Shown here piece by piece: positions 8,620-16,324 of a DNA stretch of 22,275 bases. The position numbers and the translations under genes are program-made. How positions within the stretch are numbered: the first letter of the stretch is position 1; each line of letters starts with the position of its first letter. The notes beneath the pieces were generated by a model. It saw only the letters and a program-made list of their open reading frames with translations, did not search any database and had not been told where the DNA came from. This stretch comes from Pseudomonadota bacterium. Lineage in GTDB: Bacteria > Pseudomonadota > Gammaproteobacteria > Burkholderiales > Burkholderiaceae_D. The stretch is from the NCBI GenBank assembly GCA_023389425.1, contig JAEWEK010000272.1, forward strand, positions 1 through 22,275. Reading direction: 5' to 3'.

Positions 8620-9750
8620 TCAATAGCTGGCCAGCGGCGCCAGCGCGCCGTTCTTGAAGGTGTAGACGGTGACCGCGGTCTTCTTCAGGTTGCCGGCGGC
8701 GTCGTACGAGTAGCTGCCGACCACGCCCTGGTAGCTCATCGAATGCAGGGCCGCGTTGACCTTGGCCGCGTCGACCGAATTCGCGTTCTGCATGGCCTTC
8801 GCGATGAACATGGTCTGGTCGTAGAAGGAGGGCGCGTACACGTCCGGATCGCGCTTGAAGCGGGCCTTGTAGCGGGCGATGAAGGCCGGTCCGTCGGACT
8901 GCCTGGCGACGATCGCGCCGGCCTGCGCGCAGCGCACGTTGTCGCCGACGGCATCGCCGCCCAGCTTGGCCATCTCCGGGCTGCACAGGGTGTCGCCGCC
9001 CAGCAGCTTGGCCGTCATGCCGAACTGCTTCATCTGGCGCGCCATCGGTGCGCCCTGCGGGGCATAGCCGCCATAGAAGATCGCGTCCACACCCTTGGCC
9101 TTGAGCGCGGTGAGGATCGAGGCGAAATCGCTGGCGGTGTCGCGCGTGAACTCGCGGCCCGCCACCGTGATGCCGGCGGCCTTGGCGCGGCGCGCGAATT
9201 CGTCGGCGATGCCCTGGCCGAAAGCGGTGCGGTCGTCGATCACGCCGACTTTCCTGATCTTCAGTTCCCTGGCCGCGTAGTCGGCCATCGAGCCGCCGAC
9301 CTGGGTGTCGCTGGCGACGGTGCGAAATACGGTGCCGTAGCCCAGTTGCGTGATCTTGGGATTGGTGCCGACGGTGGACATCAGCACGCCGGCGTCGTTG
9401 TAGACGCGCGAAGCGGGAATCGCCACGCCCGAGTTGTAGGGGCCGAGCACGAACTTGACGCCGCCGTCGACCAGCTTCTGCGCGACGTTCACGCCGGCCT
9501 TCGGGTCGCCCTGGTCGTCCTCGGTCACCAGCTCGAAGCGCAGCTGCTTGCCGCCGACCTTGATCTTCTGCGCGTTCAGCTCTTCGACCGCGAGCCGCAC
9601 GCCGTTTTCATTGTCCTTGCCGGCGAAGGCGTTGGGACCGGACAGCGGTCCGGACACGCCGATCTTGACTACCTGTTCATCCGCCGCGATGGCGTTCGAT
9701 GCGAGCAGCAGCGCGGCCAGCAGCGGCGCGGCCTTCATGGTCGATGGCAT
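8620..9750 (-). CDS. LivK-type branched-chain amino acid ABC substrate-binding protein
   Basis: This 376-residue periplasmic protein belongs to the Leu/Ile/Val-binding family (type I binding fold). A signal peptide is cleaved near NAIA (residue 22), followed by the family opening VVKIGVSGPLSGPNAFAGKDNENGVRLAVEELN. FVLGPYNSGVAIPASRVYNDAGVLMSTVGTNP and AFGQGIADEFARRAKAAGITV match the two lobes. The paired cysteines in GDTLCSP and DNVRCAQ resemble the conserved disulfide of LivJ/LivK. GGAGA stands 7 bases before the ATG. No livH, livM, livG or livF gene is present, so it must share a transporter encoded elsewhere or act as a sensor. It follows lrp by 67 bases on the same strand, which points to amino-acid-responsive control. 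Confidence 0.9.
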   Translation of the reverse strand: MPSTMKAAPLLAALLLASNAIAADEQVVKIGVSGPLSGPNAFAGKDNENGVRLAVEELNAQKIKVGGKQLRFELVTEDDQGDPKAGVNVAQKLVDGGVKFVLGPYNSGVAIPASRVYNDAGVLMSTVGTNPKITQLGYGTVFRTVASDTQVGGSMADYAARELKIRKVGVIDDRTAFGQGIADEFARRAKAAGITVAGREFTRDTASDFASILTALKAKGVDAIFYGGYAPQGAPMARQMKQFGMTAKLLGGDTLCSPEMAKLGGDAVGDNVRCAQAGAIVARQSDGPAFIARYKARFKRDPDVYAPSFYDQTMFIAKAMQNANSVDAAKVNAALHSMSYQGVVGSYSYDAAGNLKKTAVTVYTFKNGALAPLASY

Positions 9751-9817
9751 TGATTGTCTCCGTTGTTATCGAACGGGCGACATCATCGCATGATTCACGC
9801 CGCCGCGGTAACGCTCC

Positions 9818-10303
9818 TCAGGCCGGCACCCCGTGCGAGATCAGTTCCAGCGGCAGCGAGGTCGTGGACTTGATCTGCTCCATCGAGAACGCGGACGACA
9901 CCCCGGTCAGCTGCGCGCACTTGATGAGCTTTTTGTAGAAGCGGTCGTAGCCCTCGATGTCGGTGGTGACCACCTTGAGCAGATAGTCGACGTCGCCGCT
10001 CATGCGGTGGAACTCCAGCACCTCGGGCAGGGCGATCACGGCCGAGGCGAAGCGCTCGAGCCATTTTTCGTCGTGTTCGCTGGTGCGCACGCTGACGAAC
10101 ACCGTCACCGGCAGGCCGACCTTGGCCCGGTTGACGATGCTGACGCGGCTTTCGATGTATCCCTCTTCCTCCAGGCGCTTGACGCGCTTCCAGCAGGGGG
10201 TGCTGGAGAGGCCAACTTTTTCCGACAGGCCGGAAATGGAGAGGGTGGCGTCCGCTTGTAGCGCCGCCAGAATCGCGCAATCAAACTTATCGAGTGAATT
10301 CAT
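9818..10303 (-). CDS. Lrp/AsnC-family transcriptional regulator
   Basis: The 161-residue product has the family's usual size. An N-terminal helix-turn-helix (about 5-50) contains LSISGLSEKVGLSSTPCWKRVKRLEEEGYI, the classic Lrp DNA-binding signature, and the effector-binding RAM domain (about 67-140) contains FHRMSGDVDYLLKVVTTDIEGYDRF. Such proteins are octamers or dimers that sense amino acids and commonly regulate divergent and own promoters. I placed the start at the ATG at 10303 (MNSLDKFD, as in family members); an upstream in-frame ATG at 10351 would add an unlikely 16-residue extension. It is divergent from the desulfurase-rhodanese gene across 155 AT-rich bases and precedes livK and the DUF885 gene. 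Control of both sides is likely but inferred. Confidence 0.93.
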   Translation of the reverse strand: MNSLDKFDCAILAALQADATLSISGLSEKVGLSSTPCWKRVKRLEEEGYIESRVSIVNRAKVGLPVTVFVSVRTSEHDEKWLERFASAVIALPEVLEFHRMSGDVDYLLKVVTTDIEGYDRFYKKLIKCAQLTGVSSAFSMEQIKSTTSLPLELISHGVPA

Positions 10304-10458
10304 TTTCAGATATTGGTGATTATGAGAACACTTCTGCTTTATTTTGACCACAAACCGAAAACTTTGGAACGTCTTCTCGCGCGTAACTTTGTAACATACT
10401 GCTTAACAATAGCATGATCCTCGCGCCTTTTTTGAGCTTTTAGCAATTTTATTTTTTT
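10304..10458. promoter_or_regulatory. Divergent AT-rich promoter region between lrp and the desulfurase fusion
   Basis: This 155-base gap is far more AT-rich than its surroundings and must hold promoters for both directions. The most striking part is the U-rich run at 10446-10458 directly in front of the desulfurase ATG, with no Shine-Dalgarno-like sequence. Lrp sites are degenerate, and I could not place one with confidence. Confidence 0.5.
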
Positions 10459-12456
10459 ATGCCTACTGAGATCTACCTCGACGCCAATGCCACCTGTCCG
10501 GTCCTGCCTGCCGCGATCGACGCCGCCCTCGACGCGCTGGGGCCGCGCTTCGGCAATCCGAGCAGCAGCCACGCCGCCGGCCTGCGCGCCAAGGCGATCC
10601 TGGACGAGGCGCGTGCCTGCGCCCGGCGCGTGGTGGGCGCCGGCGACGGCCGCCTGATGTTCACCAGCGGCGCCACTGAGGGCATCCAGACGGCGGTGCT
10701 GTCGGTGCTGTGGTCGGTGCGCGAACGGCAGCTGGCGGGGCAGCCCGTCGGCCGGCTGCTGGTGTACGGCGCCACCGAACACAAGGCGGTGCCGGAGAGC
10801 CTGGCGCACTGGAACCGCCTGATCGGCACCAACCTGGAACTGGCCGCGCTGCCGGTCGACGGCGAAGGCCGCCACCGCCTCGACGTGCTGCGCCAGCTGG
10901 CGCCGGAGGCCGCGATGGTGTGCACGATGGCCGCCAACAACGAGACCGGCACCGTGTCCGACCTCGAGGGAATCGCGCGCGTGCTCGGCGAATCCGGCAG
11001 CGCCGCATGCTGGATGGTCGACTGCGTGCAGGCGCTGGGCAAGCTGCCGCTGGCGCTGGCATCCACGCGCATCGATTACGCGCCGTTCTCGGGCCACAAG
11101 CTGTGCGCGCCGAAAGGCATCGGCATGCTGTACGTGCGCGCCGGCGCGCCGTTCACGCCGCTGGTCATGGGCGGCGGCCAGGAAGCGGGCCAGCGCTCCG
11201 GCACCGAGAACATGGCCGGCATCGCCGCGTTCGGCGCGGTGCTCAAGGCGCTCGAAGGCGGCCAGGTATTCCGCGGCCATGACGCGATGGCCGCATCGCG
11301 CGACCGCATCGTGGCGGCGCTGCGCGAAGCCTTCCCCGGCATCGTCTTCAATTCGCCGCTGGCGCATGCGCTGCCGACCACCATCAATTTCTCCGTCCCG
11401 GGCCTGTCGAGCCGCGACGTGCTCGACGTGTTCGACGCCGCCGGCATCCGCGTGAGCGCGGGCTCGGCCTGCTCCGCGTCGAAAGCCCAGCCGAGCTATG
11501 TGCTGCAGGCGATGGACCTGCCGCTGTGGCGCGCCGCGTCGGCGGTGCGCCTGTCCTTCGGCCCGCAGGCTGATGAAGCCTTCATCGACGCCGCCTGCGA
11601 ACGCATCGGCCGCTGCAGCCAGGCGCTGCGCGCCGATCCGCTGGCGCTCGCGCCGTCGGCGCGCCACGGCCTGCTGCAAGTGAACGCGGAAGGCAGCGCC
11701 GGCTGGCTGGTGTTCGAAGCCGCCGACCAGGCTTGCGTGGCGATCGACCCGCCGGCGCCGCTGGCCGCGCGCATCGCCACGCTGGCCAGGTCGCGCGGCT
11801 ATACGGTGCGCGCCATCCTCGGCGACGCCAAGGGCTGCGACGCCTTGTGTTCGGCGCTGGCGGAGCAGGGCGTGCCTTTCCACGTGGGCTGGCCGGCCGA
11901 ATCCAGCACCGTGGCGCTGTCGGACGGCAGCAGCATGCCCGCGATTCGCATCGGCGCGCAGTGGCTGGCCAGGGCCGGCGACAGCTACCTGCTGGGCGCC
12001 GCGCAGGGCGACACCCTGCCGCACGTGGAATACGCGTTCGCCGGCGCCGCGCAGGTGGCCTGCGCATGTGCCGATACCATCGTGTGCCGCAACGTGGATG
12101 ACGATGCGCTGGGCTGGTCGGGCATGCATACGCAGGCGGTCGACGAACAAGGAATGCACCTGGCGCCCGCCGCGCTGGGCGACTTCCTGCGCGCGCATCC
12201 GGATGCCGTTCTGGTCGACGTGCGCGAGGCCTGCGAACATGCCGCCGGCCCGGTCACGCTGCATGGCCGCGTCGCCCACAACGTGCCGCTCTCGCGCATG
12301 GCCGAGCAGGCCGCATGCTGGCTGCGCGACGGCAGTGCGCCGCTGGTCTTCCTGTGCCGCAGCGGCAACCGCAGCGCCAAGGCCGCGCGCCAGCTGCGCC
12401 GCCACGGTTTCGCCCAGGCCTGGCACGTGGCCGGCGGTGTTGCCTTGGCCGTTTAG
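10459..12456 (+). CDS. Cysteine desulfurase-like (NifS/IscS class V) protein fused to a C-terminal rhodanese domain
   Basis: The 665-residue protein has three parts. Residues 1-390 are a class V PLP enzyme of NifS/IscS type: IYLDANATCP at the start, GNPSSSHAAG, His109 (TEHKAV), Asp188 and Gln191 (VDCVQALGK), the PLP lysine Lys214 (SGHKLCAPKGIG), RSGTEN and the persulfide cysteine Cys338 (SAGSACSASK). Residues about 570-665 are a rhodanese with Cys633 in FLCRSGNRS. The middle (about 395-560) is not clearly identifiable; VAIDPP, then an RAIL strand and the later order of strands recall a metallo-beta-lactamase fold without its HxHxDH ligands. The likely chemistry is removal of sulfur from cysteine and passing it as persulfide to the fused rhodanese. 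No isc or suf genes adjoin, so Fe-S assembly is not the obvious role. Divergent lrp may control it. Confidence 0.88.
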   Translation: MPTEIYLDANATCPVLPAAIDAALDALGPRFGNPSSSHAAGLRAKAILDEARACARRVVGAGDGRLMFTSGATEGIQTAVLSVLWSVRERQLAGQPVGRLLVYGATEHKAVPESLAHWNRLIGTNLELAALPVDGEGRHRLDVLRQLAPEAAMVCTMAANNETGTVSDLEGIARVLGESGSAACWMVDCVQALGKLPLALASTRIDYAPFSGHKLCAPKGIGMLYVRAGAPFTPLVMGGGQEAGQRSGTENMAGIAAFGAVLKALEGGQVFRGHDAMAASRDRIVAALREAFPGIVFNSPLAHALPTTINFSVPGLSSRDVLDVFDAAGIRVSAGSACSASKAQPSYVLQAMDLPLWRAASAVRLSFGPQADEAFIDAACERIGRCSQALRADPLALAPSARHGLLQVNAEGSAGWLVFEAADQACVAIDPPAPLAARIATLARSRGYTVRAILGDAKGCDALCSALAEQGVPFHVGWPAESSTVALSDGSSMPAIRIGAQWLARAGDSYLLGAAQGDTLPHVEYAFAGAAQVACACADTIVCRNVDDDALGWSGMHTQAVDEQGMHLAPAALGDFLRAHPDAVLVDVREACEHAAGPVTLHGRVAHNVPLSRMAEQAACWLRDGSAPLVFLCRSGNRSAKAARQLRRHGFAQAWHVAGGVALAV

Positions 12457-12571
12457 TCGTTTGAAGTGATCGCGTCGCGCCAAACCATGGCGCACACGAG
12501 ACAGGACGCTGTCGGCTGGCACCGCTCATCGATACACTGGCCTCACGTCGCACGGACGATGGAGGCCTGTC

Positions 12572-13426
12572 ATGCGAATCACCCGCCTGGCGGCTGCGGC
12601 CGCCTTCATGCTTGCCGCCGGCGCCAGCCACGCCGCCGACTGGAGCGACACCGCCATCAGTTGGCGCCACGGCGACACCTTCCGCGAGCCCTTCAACCCC
12701 AACAACATCCGCAAGGACATCTTCGCGCTGACGCATGCCAGCGGCTACCAGTACGGCGCCAACTATTTCAATGTCGACCTGCTGCAGTCGGACCATAACG
12801 ATCCAGGCTCGCTGGCGCAGAAGTCAGGCGCGCAGGAGGCCTACGTCGTCTACCGCAACACCACCGACATCGGCAAGGTGCTGGGGCGCGAGCTGGCCCA
12901 TGGCGCCATCAAGGGCGTCGGCGCCACCATCGGCTTCGACTGGAACACCAAGAACGACGTGGCCTACAATTCGCGCAAGCGCATGCTGGTGTTCGGCCCC
13001 ACGCTGATGTGGGACGTGCCGGGATACCTCAATACCAGCATCATGCTGGTCCGCGAAAGCAATGCGCCCAGCGGCGCCTTCCCGCCGGTTTCCGAGGTGC
13101 GCGGACGCTATTCCTACGCCACGCACCCGATGTTTTCGGCGAGCTGGGGCGTGCCGGTGGCGGAGGGCTGGTCGTTCGAGGGCTATTTCAATGTCATCGC
13201 CGGCAAGGGGCGCGACGAGGTCGGCAATTCCACCGGCGCCGAGACCCATCTCGACATGCAAATCATGGTCGATCTCGCCCGCTATTTCCAGCTGCCGAAA
13301 AAGCGCTTCCGGCTTGGTGTCGAGTACGAGTTCTGGAACAACAAATTCGGCAATACCGAGCGCACCACCGGCAATCGCGGGCAGCGCGCCAGCACGCCCA
13401 TGGTGCGGGCCGAATGCCATTTCTAG
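12572..13426 (+). CDS. Tsx-like outer membrane channel protein
   Basis: The 284-residue product starts with a signal peptide (cleavage near ASHA, residue 21). The mature part reads as alternating beta strands and ends in Phe, as outer-membrane barrels do (RAECHF). The opening DWSDTAISWRHGDTFREPFNPNNIRKDIFALTHASGYQYGANYFNVDLL matches the nucleoside-specific channel (Tsx) family, and FRLGVEYEFWNNKFGN near the end is also typical. The mature protein of about 263 residues fits a 12-strand barrel. GGAGG at 12561-12565 is well placed before the ATG. Nucleoside uptake is the known role of E. coli Tsx, but no nucleoside gene lies nearby, so the substrate is open. Confidence 0.8.
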   Translation: MRITRLAAAAAFMLAAGASHAADWSDTAISWRHGDTFREPFNPNNIRKDIFALTHASGYQYGANYFNVDLLQSDHNDPGSLAQKSGAQEAYVVYRNTTDIGKVLGRELAHGAIKGVGATIGFDWNTKNDVAYNSRKRMLVFGPTLMWDVPGYLNTSIMLVRESNAPSGAFPPVSEVRGRYSYATHPMFSASWGVPVAEGWSFEGYFNVIAGKGRDEVGNSTGAETHLDMQIMVDLARYFQLPKKRFRLGVEYEFWNNKFGNTERTTGNRGQRASTPMVRAECHF

Positions 13427-13544
13427 GCGCTGCTGCGGCCGAGTTATTTCCTCACGGCAGCGCGATCTCTGCGGCATTGTCCTTTCGTCAATTTTATGCG
13501 CTTGAGATAAGATTTTTGCGCCCGTCCCGCGCAAGGTTCGCATC

Positions 13545-13567
13545 GATGCAATTGCAAAAATTGCATC
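13545..13567. promoter_or_regulatory. Perfect inverted repeat abutting the PHP-protein start codon
   Basis: GATGCAATT (13545-13553) and AATTGCATC (13559-13567) are exact inverse copies around a 5-base loop. The last base touches the ATG at 13568, and the position where a Shine-Dalgarno sequence should lie is inside the repeat. A nested palindrome, TGCAATTGCA, spans 13548-13557. It may be an operator or an mRNA hairpin controlling initiation. Confidence 0.55.
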
Positions 13568-15274
13568 ATGCAAAGCTCAACGCTCCCCCACCTCAGCGCC
13601 GCGATCCTGCTCGCCTGCTGCTGCGCGATTCCTGCCGCCGCCGAAAGCGAGCATCGCGAATTCGAAGCCACCTTGTTCGCGCCCTTCCGCGGCGATCCCA
13701 AGGCGCCGCCCGCGCGGCCCGATGCCCGCAATTTCACCTTGACCTTCGATTACCCGGGCATGGCGCAGCCCAGGGTGGTCGACTGGCGCGTCGACCTGCT
13801 CGATCCGGGCGGGCGCTCGCTTGCCCGCTGGCGCGGCACCCGCACCATGCGCACGGTGCCGGTGACCGAGATGATCGCCTGGGATGGCCGCGTGAAGGGA
13901 AGGCCGCCGGCATCGGGCGTCTACACGGTGCGCATGCGCGCCAGCGTGCGCGGCGACCCGCCGGAGGACGCAGTCGAGCAGGCGTGGAATGTGGAGGTGG
14001 GGCCGGTCAAGGCGCCGTCGATGCCGCGCTTCGAGCTGCTGCCGTCCGCGCATGCCGTGCTGGCGCCGCGCGCGGCACCGTCGGCCGCGGCGCTGCCGTA
14101 CGCGGTCTACTACGGCAACCTGCACAGCCAGACCAATCACAGCGACGGCGGCGCCGATCTGGCCTCGTGCAATGGCGCGCAACCGCCGCAGGGCGGTCGC
14201 TACGGCCCGGCCGATGCCTATGCGTTCGCACGCGGCCGCGGGCTGGACATCCTGATGACGTCGGAGCACAACCACATGTTCGACGGTTCCGACGTCACCA
14301 ATCCCGATGCCGACGCCGGCCACACGAGGGCGCTGTACCAGCAGGGGCTGGCGGCGGCGCGCGACTTCAACGCCGCCAATCCGGGCTTCCTTGCGATCTA
14401 CGGCATGGAATGGGGCGTGATCAGCAACGGCGGCCACCTCAACATCTTCAACTCCAGCGAGCTGCTGGGCTGGGAGAAGAACGGCAAGGGCGAGCTGCTG
14501 GCCGACACGCTGTCCGCGCGCAGCGACTACGCCGGCCTCTACACGCTGATGAAGCAGCGCGGCTGGATCGGGCAGTTCAACCATCCTTCCATCACCGGCC
14601 AGTTCATCGTCAACGGCGTGCCGCTGGCCTACACGCCGGACGGCGACGCGGCGATGGCCTTGTGCGAGGTCCTGAACAGCACGGCCTTCTCATCCAACGA
14701 CAGCGAGACCGAGACCCGGCGCAGCAACTTCGAGATGGCCTGCAACCGCCTGCTGGAGGCGGGCTATCACGTGGCTTTCAGCAGCGACCAGGACAACCAC
14801 TGCGCCAACTGGGGCGCATCCTTCACCAACCGCACCGGCGTGCTGGTCCCGGCCGGCACGCCACTGACGCTCGAGAGTTTTCTGGAAGCGGTGCGCGCGC
14901 GCCGCGTGTTCGCCACCATGGACAAGGGATCGCAACTGGTGCTGACCGCGAACGGCCACGTGATGGGCGAGCGCTTCGCCAACAGCGGGCCGCTGACGCT
15001 GGTGGCCAACTTCGCCAGCAGCGCCGGCAAGACGGTGGACGCGGTCGCGTTCATGGAGGGCGTCCCGGGCCGCAACGGCAAGGTGACGCAGTTGGCGGGC
15101 ACCGGCACGACGACCTTCACGCCGGCGGCCGGGGAGCATTTCTATTACGCGAAGGTGACGCAGTCCGACGGCAAGCTGCTGTGGTCCGCGCCGGTGTGGG
15201 TGACGCAGGCGGTGCCGCTGCCGGCGCCGCCCCGCGTCACTTCCCGTCGAAGCTCCAGCGCATCTCGACGTTGA
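13568..15274 (+). CDS. Exported PHP-domain (CehA/McbA-like) metallohydrolase
   Basis: The 568-residue protein has a signal peptide (about 1-25). Residues 60-145 look like a FlgD-type Ig domain (WRVDLLDPGGRSLARW, then GRPPASGVYTVRMRA). A PHP-like metal domain follows: NLHSQTNHSDGG with His186, His191 and Asp193, then TSEHNHMFDG with Glu233, His234 and His236, Glu281 and His290 (GMEWGV, GGHLNIF), His339 (FNHPS) and SDQDNHC with His411. CehA/McbA relatives are metal-dependent hydrolases of carbamates, phosphoesters or similar; this substrate is unknown. A beta-rich tail domain occupies about 455-550. The last 13 or so residues, rich in Arg and Ser, are encoded inside the convergent neighbour, overlapping its end by 38 bases. 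There is no ribosome site; a perfect inverted repeat stands there. Confidence 0.82.
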   Translation: MQSSTLPHLSAAILLACCCAIPAAAESEHREFEATLFAPFRGDPKAPPARPDARNFTLTFDYPGMAQPRVVDWRVDLLDPGGRSLARWRGTRTMRTVPVTEMIAWDGRVKGRPPASGVYTVRMRASVRGDPPEDAVEQAWNVEVGPVKAPSMPRFELLPSAHAVLAPRAAPSAAALPYAVYYGNLHSQTNHSDGGADLASCNGAQPPQGGRYGPADAYAFARGRGLDILMTSEHNHMFDGSDVTNPDADAGHTRALYQQGLAAARDFNAANPGFLAIYGMEWGVISNGGHLNIFNSSELLGWEKNGKGELLADTLSARSDYAGLYTLMKQRGWIGQFNHPSITGQFIVNGVPLAYTPDGDAAMALCEVLNSTAFSSNDSETETRRSNFEMACNRLLEAGYHVAFSSDQDNHCANWGASFTNRTGVLVPAGTPLTLESFLEAVRARRVFATMDKGSQLVLTANGHVMGERFANSGPLTLVANFASSAGKTVDAVAFMEGVPGRNGKVTQLAGTGTTTFTPAAGEHFYYAKVTQSDGKLLWSAPVWVTQAVPLPAPPRVTSRRSSSASRR

Positions 15275-16127
15275 CGACGTCCTCGCCGCGGTGGCCGCCG
15301 GCGCCGCTGATCGGATAGCGCAGCGTGGTCTTCTGCATGCCCGCGCGCTGCGCATTCTTCAGCTGGTTCATCACCCACGCCATCGCCTGCTGGTTCAAGT
15401 TGACCGTGCCTGCCGGCGAATCGGAGGTGGTGCGCGCGCCTTCGGTAAACAGCACGCGGCCGCGCGTTTCGGGCAGCGCCGCGGCGACGTAGATGCGGTT
15501 GGTCTTGACGTCGACCGTCACATTGGACGTGCACAGGATGGCGAAATCGTTGGCGTTGCCGCTGTAGTCGGCGTTGTATTTTTGCGCGAACGGGACCAGG
15601 CCCTGCACGTCGTTGCGCGTGCCTGCGGTGCTGTCGGCCACGCGCGTGCGGAACTCCGGTTTGCATAGCTGCGGCTCGCCCGGCGCGTAATCGAGGTAGC
15701 GCTCTTCCATGTGCGAGGCCGGCGCCGCGGTCTGCCACGCCGCGGTCTGCTTGCCCAGGTCAAGGGCGATCTTCTGCATGCAGGCGATGTCCCTGCCACA
15801 GGCCTGCGCGGCCTTTTGCGCCTGCTCCATGATCTGCTTCTGCTGTTCCTGCGATGGTGCGCCGGAGGACGGAGTGGGAATCGCCGCCGCCAGCGAGGCC
15901 GGATCGAGGCGGTTGGTGGCGACCGGCATGCCGTTGCTGGCCAGGGTAAAGGCCAGGTGCAGGGTTTCGGCCGTGCTGACGGTCGCCGTCGCGCGGCCGC
16001 TTTGGGTGTGGCCGGTGCCGTCGATCTTCACGTCGAGGACGAGGCGGCCGGTGTGGACGTGGTCCGCCGCGGTGGCGGTCGAGCACAGCGCGGCCAGCGC
16101 GAGTGCGGAGAAGGTGTGGATGCGCAT
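15237..16127 (-). CDS. Secreted protein of unknown function
   Basis: I do not recognise this 296-residue protein. It begins with a clear signal peptide (MRIHTFSALALAALCSTATA, cleavage near residue 20). The mature part has beta-strand-like stretches (HVHTGRLVLDVKIDGTGHTQSGRATATV), a Gln/Ala-rich central helix near 95-130 with two cysteines (ACGRDIACMQK), and two more cysteines at LCKPEF and ILCTSNV, consistent with disulfides in the periplasm. The C terminus (VNVEMRWSFDGK) ends on a strand. The frame extends upstream to 16184, but only the ATG at 16127 gives a signal peptide at the N terminus. No strong ribosome site is seen. It is convergent with and overlaps the PHP gene and is divergent from the serine hydrolase gene. 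Confidence 0.75.
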   Translation of the reverse strand: MRIHTFSALALAALCSTATAADHVHTGRLVLDVKIDGTGHTQSGRATATVSTAETLHLAFTLASNGMPVATNRLDPASLAAAIPTPSSGAPSQEQQKQIMEQAQKAAQACGRDIACMQKIALDLGKQTAAWQTAAPASHMEERYLDYAPGEPQLCKPEFRTRVADSTAGTRNDVQGLVPFAQKYNADYSGNANDFAILCTSNVTVDVKTNRIYVAAALPETRGRVLFTEGARTTSDSPAGTVNLNQQAMAWVMNQLKNAQRAGMQKTTLRYPISGAGGHRGEDVVNVEMRWSFDGK

Positions 16128-16324
16128 GGTGTCGATCAAAGCGGAAGGCAAAGGATGGAACCCTAGCAGGCGGCCGTGCCGCAATCTATCGGAAGTTGGT
16201 ATGTAAATTGTATTTATCGGTTACAAACGGGTGCCTCGTCCTTGCTTTCACCGCCCGGCGGGAAGTGCTATCCTGCTCGCGCCCGGCAGGGCTGTGCCGG
16301 TGGCCCCAATGACAAGGACGACGC
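16128..16324. promoter_or_regulatory. Divergent intergenic region between secreted protein and serine hydrolase
   Basis: The 197-base gap is GC-rich at both ends with an AT-rich island at about 16190-16230, the probable site of back-to-back promoters. No -35/-10 pair with proper spacing stood out clearly on either strand. AAGGA near 16313 serves the plus-strand start at 16325. Confidence 0.35.

Noticed and set aside
10339..12522. Open frame of 727 codons on the minus strand, antisense to the desulfurase fusion
   Set aside because: The protein is Arg/His/Ala-rich with no family resemblance; it arises from GC-rich third positions opposite a clearly real gene.
12520..12540. Possible sigma-54 promoter (TGGCAC) before the Tsx-like gene
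   Set aside because: The required GC-containing -12 element is missing at the correct spacing.
13009..15318. Open frame of 769 codons on the plus strand across the Tsx-like and PHP genes
   Set aside because: It is a shifted frame of two recognised genes, with Arg/Gly-rich nonsense composition and no ribosome site.
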